NCBI GenBank assembly: GCA_964453985.1
Contig: CAYVQB010000005.1
Coordinates: 1-51,523, forward strand
DNA from: CAYVQB01 sp964453985
GTDB taxonomy: Bacteria > Babelota > Babeliae > Babelales > UASB340
Length of the DNA stretch: 51,523 nt
Direction of reading: 5' to 3'
Numbering within the stretch: the first letter of the stretch is position 1; each line of letters opens with the position of its first letter. The notes under the pieces are model-generated. The model searched no databases. It had not been told where the DNA came from and worked only from the letters and a program-made list of their open reading frames with translations. The position numbers and the translations under genes were made by a program. This document shows, piece after piece, positions 43,626 through 50,575 of the stretch.

Positions 43626-43655
43626 GAAATTGTTGATTTACCCTCCAACAATTTC
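43626..43655. promoter_or_regulatory. Perfect inverted repeat upstream of the clostripain-like gene
   Basis: GAAATTGTTG (43626-43635) and CAACAATTTC (43646-43655) form a perfect 10-bp inverted repeat with a 10-base spacer, 54 bases before the ATG at 43710. There is no T-run, so it is more like an operator or an mRNA leader hairpin than a terminator. Confidence 0.45.
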
Positions 43656-43709
43656 TTAGAGTAAAAAGAGGAAGAAGGGATTAAAAATTTTATTAGGGGG
43701 ATAGGAATC

Positions 43710-45035
43710 ATGAAAATTTTAAAAATTATAACTGTTTTATTCGCGTTATTATTGTCTCAACCTGCCTTTTGTACCGATTGGACAATTCTTATCTTTGTTC
43801 AAGCAAAAAACAATCTGTGTAAATTTGCTGCACAAAATTTAAGTGACATGGCAAAAATCGGGTCTAATAATAATGTAAATATACTTGTTCAGTGGTATCA
43901 ACCCGGCCAAAATGGCATATGGCGATATAAAATAGAAAAAAATAAAATTGAACTGGACATTCATCTTCCGCAAAATTCCGACGGTAGCAACTCTGTTGAG
44001 CTTGTAGACTCTATGAGATGGGCAGTTAACAAATATCCTGCAGACAATTACTTTTTAGTTCTATGGAACCATGGAGTAGGAATCTTAGATCCGGTTTGGG
44101 GTGGTTCTGGACGTATGGGTCTTAATCCATTCATAACCAATAATAATCCTAAAGCACAAATAACAGGCTTAACAAAGAATTTTGAGTCTGAATTTACAAC
44201 GCCATCGCAAATGCATCAAAGAGGCATACTTTTTAATGAGCTTAATAGAACCTATATGAACAACCAAGAATTAGCGCAAGCCCTCAAAGAGATAAAAACA
44301 GATGTTCTTAAAAATAGAAAACTCGATATATTAGGCATGGACGCCTGCTTGATGGCAATGGTTGAAGTTGGATATCAAGTCAGAAATTATGCAAAATATA
44401 TGGTAGCATCACAAGAAGTTGAATTAGCAAATGGCTGGAACTATTTAAGCTTACTAGAGGGCTTAACTTATGGAAAGATGAACTCAATTTCCCTAGCACA
44501 AAGTATCGTTTTAACGTATGAACAATATTATAAAAATAAAATACAATTCTATACTCAATCTGCTATAGATCTTGAAAATATTGATACAGTTAAAGACGGG
44601 CTCAATCAAGTTATTAAAGATATAAATGAATTCAAAAAATATGATAAAATGAAACTTCAGCAAATAATTAAGAGCTCAAGAGCCTCATCTGTTCAATTTA
44701 GCAACAGAAACTATGTAGATCTTTACTCTTTTTATTCACAACTTCATAAAAAAATAGACGCAACTTATAATCAGGCTTATTTAAATAAAATACGCATTCA
44801 AAAAACTAGAAATTCAATAACAAAAGCGGCTAAAGATCTAAAAGAATCTTTAACTTTAAGCATGAAACTTATTAATAACTCTGTTGTTGCAAAGACTGCA
44901 GGCAAAAACCTTGCTGGTGCACAAGGATTATCTATATACTTCCCATACGGCAAAATTGACAACTCTTACATTAAAACAGAATTCGCACAAGATAGCTTAT
45001 GGGTAAAATTTTTACAAGAAACTTTCAGCCGATAA
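43710..45035 (+). CDS. Secreted clostripain-family (C11) cysteine peptidase
   Basis: 441 residues with a signal peptide (ILKIITVLFALLLSQPAFC). The domain begins DWTILIFVQAKNNL. The catalytic histidine is H121 in LVLWNHGVG and the cysteine C213 in LGMDACLMAMVEV, the clan CD dyad of clostripain. Relatives cleave after Arg or Lys and are often secreted. It ends with AQGLSIYFPYGKIDNSY, also typical. AGGGGG and AGGA precede the ATG. The export of an active protease fits a role against host proteins or in self-processing, but this is inference. Confidence 0.88.
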   Translation: MKILKIITVLFALLLSQPAFCTDWTILIFVQAKNNLCKFAAQNLSDMAKIGSNNNVNILVQWYQPGQNGIWRYKIEKNKIELDIHLPQNSDGSNSVELVDSMRWAVNKYPADNYFLVLWNHGVGILDPVWGGSGRMGLNPFITNNNPKAQITGLTKNFESEFTTPSQMHQRGILFNELNRTYMNNQELAQALKEIKTDVLKNRKLDILGMDACLMAMVEVGYQVRNYAKYMVASQEVELANGWNYLSLLEGLTYGKMNSISLAQSIVLTYEQYYKNKIQFYTQSAIDLENIDTVKDGLNQVIKDINEFKKYDKMKLQQIIKSSRASSVQFSNRNYVDLYSFYSQLHKKIDATYNQAYLNKIRIQKTRNSITKAAKDLKESLTLSMKLINNSVVAKTAGKNLAGAQGLSIYFPYGKIDNSYIKTEFAQDSLWVKFLQETFSR

Positions 45036-45046
45036 ATAGTCGATAG

Positions 45047-45088
45047 ATATATGCCCGGAGCAATAGATTTATTCCTCCGGGCATATAT
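45047..45088 (+). terminator. Hairpin after the clostripain-like gene
   Basis: A perfect 14-bp inverted repeat (ATATATGCCCGGAG at 45047-45060, CTCCGGGCATATAT at 45075-45088) with a 14-base loop, 11 bases after the stop. There is no clear T-run, and a TATAAT follows directly, so it may also mark the NUDIX promoter. Confidence 0.6.
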
Positions 45089-45148
45089 GTTATAATATAT
45101 TTTCTTATAGATATTTTACTTAAACCCAATAAATTAAAGATTTATCTT

Positions 45149-45766
45149 ATGCAAAAAGAAAATATAAAAGATCAAAAAGTTTTTATCAAAAAAGAAGACG
45201 AGAAGATATTAGTAGTCAAAAGAGATATTCTTTTCTCTGATGGCATACTAAATGGCATCCAAAAAATAGATTTTGAAAGCTATCAAAATTTAATAGAAAA
45301 AAACAAAGAATTTTTGTGGCGCTCAAAGCTAGAAACCGATATAAACTACAAACAAATTATTCCATATATAGTCTTTAAGCACGAAGATAAACTATTTCTA
45401 ATGCAGCGTAAGGGCAGCGCTAGCGAAGTTCGTTTACAAAACAAACACTCTCTTGGTATTGGCGGACATATCAGGGAAAATGATATTGCTGGTCAATCTA
45501 TTTTTGATTGGGCAAAGCGTGAATTTGCAGAAGAGATAAATTACTCTGGTAATCTTGATATAGAGCCAATTGGTTTATTAAATGACGAATCAAACTTTGT
45601 AGGCCAGGTTCATACAGGCTTTGTCTTCTTGATTACAGGTGATTCTAATAATATTAAAATTAGATCTGAATTAAAGTCTGGTAAACTCTTGAGCTTTCAA
45701 GAATGCCAAGAATTCTATGATCAAATGGAAAACTGGAGTAAAATCGTTTTCGATTTTATAAAATAG
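45149..45766 (+). CDS. NUDIX hydrolase, predicted phosphoesterase type
   Basis: 205 residues. The first ~75 residues are an N-terminal domain (LVVKRDILFSDGILNG). The NUDIX core follows: QIIPYIVFKHEDKLFLMQRKG, then SLGIGGHIREND and REFAEEI. The classical NUDIX spacing (G-x5-E-x7-RExxEE) is stretched, as in the predicted phosphoesterase subgroup of MutT proteins. It probably hydrolyses a nucleoside-diphosphate derivative; substrate unknown. The start lacks a strong Shine-Dalgarno. The gene ends 7 bases before an assembly gap. Confidence 0.82.
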   Translation: MQKENIKDQKVFIKKEDEKILVVKRDILFSDGILNGIQKIDFESYQNLIEKNKEFLWRSKLETDINYKQIIPYIVFKHEDKLFLMQRKGSASEVRLQNKHSLGIGGHIRENDIAGQSIFDWAKREFAEEINYSGNLDIEPIGLLNDESNFVGQVHTGFVFLITGDSNNIKIRSELKSGKLLSFQECQEFYDQMENWSKIVFDFIK

Positions 45767-45773
45767 TACAGGT

Positions 45774-45873
45774 NNNNNNNNNNNNNNNNNNNNNNNNNNN
45801 NNNNNNNNNNNNNNNNNNNNNNNNNNNNNNNNNNNNNNNNNNNNNNNNNNNNNNNNNNNNNNNNNNNNNNNNN
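45774..45873. other. Assembly gap (100 N)
   Basis: Exactly 100 N, a placeholder of unknown true length. It truncates the 3' end of the minus-strand gene 45874..46743. Confidence 0.99.
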
Positions 45874-46743
45874 ATTAGCAAAACTCTTTAAAACCTCTAT
45901 AACATATCCAAGATCAACTAATAAATGCCAAACGGGGTGCAGTTTTTCACATACAAGCTTTAATCGTGCATCTAAAAGATCTATATCTTTTTTTTCAATT
46001 TCAAACCTACCTGAAAAATTCTCTTGATCGGGCAACAAAGCTTTAGCAATGGAAACAGATTCTTGTTCATTAAAAAGAGCTTTTAAACCTTTAATAAACT
46101 CTTTTAACTTATCAAAAGAATGTTTTGTTTTTTCTAAGCAAACAAGATTTTCAAAATGATCTTGTAAAAAATTTACGTCTTTCTCAAATTGCCCTTCGAT
46201 TCCTCTTAATTCACCAAATAAGCTATTTAAATCTAAGTTTAAAGATTCTATTATAAAATTATATTTCATATCAAAACAAACTTTTTCATCAGGATTATCA
46301 CTGGCTTTTAAAAAGTTAATAGAATCAAATAACTCTTTTATAAACAACATAAAACAAGAAAGTATTGGTCCACTTTTATCTGCAGGTTTTAGGTGAATCA
46401 TTTGTGAATTTTCATACCTACCAGAAACTATCGAATACAAACTAAGATTTCTACCTTGAACATTTTGGGCAACCTGCCATGGAGCAATAGCCCAAAGAAT
46501 ATCAACTCTTTGATTTTGATTCTCTAGCTCATTCAAATATAAAAGAAATAATTTATTGAAATTTTTAACAGGATAAGAAGCATATGCTTTAGCATCATAA
46601 ACTTCTTTTAATAAAACCAAATCATAATGATCAAGATTTATAAACTCAACGTCAGATAAATAAGAATTTAAACCTGTTACATTAAAACAAAGAAATATAA
46701 GAAATATTTTTATTAATTTTTTAGTTGAATAATTTCTTTCCAT
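45874..46743 (-). CDS. Secreted protein of unknown function (3' end lost in gap)
   Basis: 290 residues are visible, starting with a signal peptide (KKLIKIFLIFLCFNVTG) and a helical, leucine-rich body with several regions of predicted coiled-coil character (LQDHFENLVCLEKTKH). No motif recognised. The frame runs into the N-gap and the sequence beyond it belongs to the NUDIX gene on the other strand, so the C-terminus is unknown. Its start overlaps the rsmA 3' end by 31 bases. Confidence 0.55.
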
Positions 46744-47537
46744 AATTTTAGCAAATCATCAAAGTTAAACTGTTGAGCTCTAAGTTTTTGCATTTCTTCT
46801 GGTATTCTAGCAAGTTCATAATGCGTGGTTCTTAGATTATTGTGTAGAGTTTTGCGAGGAGAAAGAAAACATAATTTTAAAAACTTCCAAAACTCTTGTT
46901 CTTTAGGAATTTCTACTTGATCAAACTTTGGCTTAAAATATAAAAGCCTAGAATCAACCTTTGGAGGTGGTATAAATGCACTCGGTTTAATTTTATCTAA
47001 TAATTCAAATTCAAAGTTATATTGCAAAAATAATGATGTGGAACTATAGCCTTTACCCTTACGTGCTGTAATCTTTCTGGCAACCTCTTCTTGCACCATT
47101 ACAACACCCTCTTGAAACAAATGTTTATTCTTTTGTAACAAGAACATAATAGGAAAAGTAATTTGGTATGGTAAATTTGCAAGCAAAACTAATGGCTGAA
47201 ATTGCTCTATAGTTGTAAAATCAAGATCAAGAATATTTTCTAAAAAAACATCTAATCTTGGATCTCTTATTTCATTCTTAACAAAATCGGCCCATTCAGA
47301 ATCAATCTCATATGCTCGCAATTGCTTACATTTAGTTTGATCTAAGATAGCAGATGTTAAAAAGCCATCACCACAACCAATTTCCATAACAGTTGTCTCT
47401 GGTGTAATTTTGACTTTATTGATCATATTATCAACAACAGACTGTAGTCGTAAAAAATGCTGACCAAACTGTTTCTTTCTTGCGGGGAAGCCCTGAGGCT
47501 CTATATAATTTCTATTTTCTTTAAATTTTGTATTCAT
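46713..47537 (-). CDS. rsmA: 16S rRNA adenine-N6 dimethyltransferase
   Basis: Dimethylates A1518/A1519 (E. coli numbering) of 16S rRNA during 30S maturation. 274 residues. QFGQHFL at the start, the SAM-binding VMEIGCGDGFLT, and the catalytic NLPYQITFPIMF (NLPY) are intact. FxFxPxPxVDS-like IPPPKVDSRLLYF and the C-terminal helical domain follow. Upstream lies the divergent tmRNA gene. No strong Shine-Dalgarno. Confidence 0.95.
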   Translation of the reverse strand: MNTKFKENRNYIEPQGFPARKKQFGQHFLRLQSVVDNMINKVKITPETTVMEIGCGDGFLTSAILDQTKCKQLRAYEIDSEWADFVKNEIRDPRLDVFLENILDLDFTTIEQFQPLVLLANLPYQITFPIMFLLQKNKHLFQEGVVMVQEEVARKITARKGKGYSSTSLFLQYNFEFELLDKIKPSAFIPPPKVDSRLLYFKPKFDQVEIPKEQEFWKFLKLCFLSPRKTLHNNLRTTHYELARIPEEMQKLRAQQFNFDDLLKLWKEIIQLKN

Positions 47538-47615
47538 AACTTAAGTATACATAATTTATAAGAAATTTGTGTTTTTGATGTAAAATATAGCTCTTTGTAG
47601 TGTTTTAAGGTTCGA

Positions 47616-47643
47616 TTGACATATAGAAAATATAGTTTACATT
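47616..47643 (+). promoter_or_regulatory. Promoter of tmRNA
   Basis: A perfect TTGACA (47616-47621) and TACATT (47638-47643) with a 16-base spacer, upstream of the mature tmRNA 5' end at 47668. The short leader would be removed by RNase P. Confidence 0.6.
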
Positions 47644-47667
47644 AGAATTAAGATCTTTGAAAATTTC

Positions 47668-48041
47668 GGGGGCGTCACGGTTTCGACGTGATGTTTGATG
47701 TTTTAAGAGCATGTCGAGTTTTGTATGGTAGCTCGTAAAAAACATTCAAAAACAATAAGTGCAGAATCTCATTCTGTTGGCAATGCTGTTTACGCCTAAT
47801 AAGCTACAGTGTTGTCCTTGTTAGCAAAATGTGTCTATTCATTGAACTAACTCGTATTACCCTTTGATAGAACCTGTCTGCCAGGGTTTTTGGTTTTGTA
47901 GCAGACATTGTATCACTAAACCGACTTTTACTCTAACCTCACGCTCCTGAAGGAGAGTAAAAGTATAAACAAGAGCTAAACATGTAGCGCTTAGATCAAA
48001 GAGTGTTGCGGACATGGGTTCGACTCCCATCGCCTCCACCA
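47668..48041 (+). ncRNA. ssrA: tmRNA (transfer-messenger RNA)
   Basis: 374 bases, one-piece. The 5' GGGGGCG pairs with 3' CGCCTCC to form the acceptor stem (one G:U), and CCA is encoded. The 3' T-arm is GGGTTCGACTCCC; the 5' side has the canonical CACGGTTTCGAC. The tag reading frame begins at GCA 47761 and reads AESHSVGNAVYA, then two TAA codons (47797-47802). The tag ends in VYA rather than the common LAA, a variation on the ClpXP signal. SmpB is encoded at 35812..36270. It has its own promoter and terminator. Confidence 0.95.
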
Positions 48042-48140
48042 GCCTTCGCTCTACACCTAAACGGTTTGTAGCTACGGCTGGCAGGCCAGCTTTTTATGCC
48101 CTTCGTAGCTCCGCAGGAGCGTAGTAGGACAAGGCCAGCC
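48042..48140. repeat. GC-rich structured element downstream of tmRNA
   Basis: 57 of these 99 bases are G or C, well above the surroundings. It contains CCAGCC...GGCTGG, GCTGGC-AG-GCCAGC, GCTCC-GCA-GGAGC and a final GGCCAGCC. Two similar units are visible: one starting GCCTTCGCTCTAC and one GCCCTTCGTAGCTC. It may be a fold in the tmRNA 3' trailer or a copy of an interspersed palindromic repeat. Confidence 0.4.
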
Positions 48141-48166
48141 ATCATCATATTTAATAAAAAATTTGC

Positions 48167-48214
48167 AATAGCCTGTAGGTGTTTTAAAATACCTACAGGC
48201 TATTTTTGTTTTTA
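48167..48214 (+). terminator. Strong terminator after tmRNA
   Basis: A 14-bp stem (AATAGCCTGTAGGT at 48167-48180 with ACCTACAGGCTATT at 48191-48204). The loop itself is self-complementary (TTTTAAAA), so the whole segment is nearly palindromic. A T-rich tract follows. Confidence 0.88.
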
Positions 48215-48239
48215 TATTTAAAAATCTTTGGAGAAAAAC

Positions 48240-49157
48240 ATGACACACAAAGTTATTATAATTGGTTCAGGGCCTGCAGGACTAACAGCAGGGGTTTATA
48301 CAGGAAGAAGCAAACTTAAACCATTATTAATTGCAGGCAACCAGCCAGGAGGTCAACTAACAACCACAACAACGGTTGAAAACTGGCCAGGAAACACAGA
48401 AATCATCGGACCACAGCTTATGATGAATATGCAAGAACACGCAAAAGCCTGTGGTTGTGAAATCATCTTTGATACAGTCACAAAGGTAGACTTCTCACAA
48501 AAACCTTACAAAATTACCACCCAAAATGGAACTGAGTACCTAACTGAATCTGTCATAATTTCTACAGGAGCATCCCATAAAAAATTAAATATTCCTGGCG
48601 AACAAGAATACTGGGCCAAAGGCGTTTCTGTTTGTGCAACATGTGATGCACCGTTCTTTATAGATAAACATGTTATAATTGTTGGCGGTGGCAACTCTGC
48701 AATACAAGAAGCAGATCATTTAGCAAAATTTGCAAAAAAAGTTACTCTAATACACATTTTAGAAACACTTACAGCAACGGATCCATTAAAAGATAAAGTC
48801 ATCCAGAACCCTAAAATAGATATACTTTATAGTTCAGCTTTAAAAGAAATTAAGGGTGATGAACAAAAGGTTACAAAGATTATTCTTGAAAATCAAAAAG
48901 ATAAATCAATAAAAGAATTAGACGCTGATGGAGTTTTTATTGCTATCGGCATGAAGCCAAATACTGCAATATTTAAAGATCAAATAGATCTTGATGATTA
49001 TGGCTATATAAAACCTTTTGATAAAACGAAAACAAACAAAGATGGTATATTTGTTGCTGGCGACGTAAGCGATTACGTTTATCAACAAGCTATTACAGCT
49101 GCAGGACAAGGTTGTATGGCTGCTTTAGATTGTCAAAAATATTTAGATAAAAATTAA
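48240..49157 (+). CDS. trxB: Thioredoxin reductase-like flavoprotein, lacking the NADPH signature
   Basis: 305 residues from the ATG at 48240 (GGAG upstream); a TTG 12 bases earlier is rejected. FAD-binding GSGPAG is at 9-14, the redox-active CATC at 132-135 and the nucleotide-binding GGGNSA at 149-154. Where typical low-molecular-weight TrxR has HRRxxxR for the NADPH 2'-phosphate, this protein has HILETLT (172-178), so both arginine positions are lost. It could use NADH, ferredoxin or another donor, or act as a different reductase. No signal peptide, so cytosolic. It converges with the TrxR-Trx fusion, with stop codons overlapping by 4 bases. Confidence 0.88.
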   Translation: MTHKVIIIGSGPAGLTAGVYTGRSKLKPLLIAGNQPGGQLTTTTTVENWPGNTEIIGPQLMMNMQEHAKACGCEIIFDTVTKVDFSQKPYKITTQNGTEYLTESVIISTGASHKKLNIPGEQEYWAKGVSVCATCDAPFFIDKHVIIVGGGNSAIQEADHLAKFAKKVTLIHILETLTATDPLKDKVIQNPKIDILYSSALKEIKGDEQKVTKIILENQKDKSIKELDADGVFIAIGMKPNTAIFKDQIDLDDYGYIKPFDKTKTNKDGIFVAGDVSDYVYQQAITAAGQGCMAALDCQKYLDKN

Positions 49158-50560
49158 AAAGTTTTATCTATTGTACCTTTAAAAGAATTATAATTAGTTG
49201 AGCCTTCAATACGCTTTAACTCTGTGCCAGCTTTTAAGAAAACAAAGGTTGGCACACTAAAAATATTCATATCATCTGCAACCTCAGAGTTATCACTAAC
49301 ATTGAGTTTTACAAACTTTATCTTACCTTTATAATTTTTAGCTAAACTATCAAAAATTGGCGCCATCTTCTGGCAAGGCAAACACCAGGTTGCATAAAAA
49401 TCTACAATTACCGGGAGCTTGCTCTTTAGGACAACTTTTTCAAATTCTTTTTTATTATTTACTTGAACTACAAGATCTTTTTCTTGCGTTTCTTGCTCTG
49501 TTTTTTCTGGTTCTTTTTCTGACAAACTTTGTGAATAACCAATTTTATCTAAAAAGTTTTGTACCTGCAAAGCAGCCTGAGCCCCCACCCCTGCAGCAAT
49601 AATAGCCTGCTTATACTTTGAATCTGTTATATCACCAACAGCATAAATACCCTGCTTGCTTGTCTCTTGAGCATCTTTTAAAACAATATATTTTTGCGAA
49701 TTTAACATTAACTGGTCTTTAAACATCTTTGTATTAGGTGTTGAACCTATAGCCAGAAACAAACCGTCTATATCTAACTTATCTTTGTCTGTATCTATAC
49801 TTGTGATTTTTTTACCATCACCCATAATTTCTTTAATTTGGGCATTATACAAAACTTTTACATTTGGTTTTGCCAAAACTTCATCAACAAATTTACCAGA
49901 GGCTCTTAGACTATCTCGTCTAACTAAAACAAATACCTGCTTTGCTATATTAGAAAGATAAGAGGCTTCCGTGATCGCTGCGTTACCACCACCGACAATA
50001 GCTACAATTTTATTTTTATATAACGGACCATCACATATTGCACAGGTTGAAATACCTTTGCCAAAGTATTCCTTTTCACCTGAGACATTCAACATGTTTG
50101 GTTTTGCACCCATTGCTATAATACATGTAAGCGCTTTTATCGTTCTGTTATCTTTAGTCTTGATGATATAAGGCCAAACATCAAAATCTACAGATTCAAC
50201 TTCTTGGGATATTATTTTTGCACCACTTACTTGCGCCTGTTTCTGAATTTTATCTGCAAGCTGCTTACCTGATATATCCTGTTCACCAGGCCAGTTCCTT
50301 ACGCTCTCAGACATTGTAAGGGCACCACCGGGCTGATCACCCTGTAGCACTAAACTGTCTAAATTTGCTTGAGCTGAATAAATTGAAGCTGTCAGACCAC
50401 CTATGCCTCCGCCTAAAACTACAACGGGGTAAGTGTCTTGATTGAATTCTACTTTATTTATATCAAAGGCCTTGAGATCACTCTCTCCAACGCTAAATTT
50501 TAGACAACCTACGAGAAAAAAGAGACATAAGACCATTGCCATATTTTTTATAAAATCCAT
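49154..50560 (-). CDS. Lipoprotein thioredoxin reductase-thioredoxin fusion
   Basis: 468 residues from the ATG at 50560 with GGAG upstream. The N-terminus MDFIKNMAMVLCLFFLVGC is a lipoprotein signal with lipobox LVGC (C19). A TrxR module (~45-340) has GGGIGG at 50-55, the redox CAIC at 173-176, GGGNAA at 190-195 and VRRDSLR at 213-219, which keeps the two arginines expected for NADPH. After an acidic linker (EKEPEKTEQETQEK), a thioredoxin module (~365-468) has WCLPC at 392-396 and SVPTF. There is no internal start that would give a full cytosolic form. How NADPH would reach an exported TrxR is unexplained. It may reduce exported thiols or the lipoprotein thioredoxin. Confidence 0.92.
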   Translation of the reverse strand: MDFIKNMAMVLCLFFLVGCLKFSVGESDLKAFDINKVEFNQDTYPVVVLGGGIGGLTASIYSAQANLDSLVLQGDQPGGALTMSESVRNWPGEQDISGKQLADKIQKQAQVSGAKIISQEVESVDFDVWPYIIKTKDNRTIKALTCIIAMGAKPNMLNVSGEKEYFGKGISTCAICDGPLYKNKIVAIVGGGNAAITEASYLSNIAKQVFVLVRRDSLRASGKFVDEVLAKPNVKVLYNAQIKEIMGDGKKITSIDTDKDKLDIDGLFLAIGSTPNTKMFKDQLMLNSQKYIVLKDAQETSKQGIYAVGDITDSKYKQAIIAAGVGAQAALQVQNFLDKIGYSQSLSEKEPEKTEQETQEKDLVVQVNNKKEFEKVVLKSKLPVIVDFYATWCLPCQKMAPIFDSLAKNYKGKIKFVKLNVSDNSEVADDMNIFSVPTFVFLKAGTELKRIEGSTNYNSFKGTIDKTF

Positions 50561-50575
50561 AATATTCTCCAAAAT

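Noticed and set aside
45721..46743. A 340-codon minus-strand frame spanning the second N gap
   Set aside because: The part left of the gap is antisense to the NUDIX gene and only appears open because of the N placeholder. I keep only 45874..46743 as a truncated gene.
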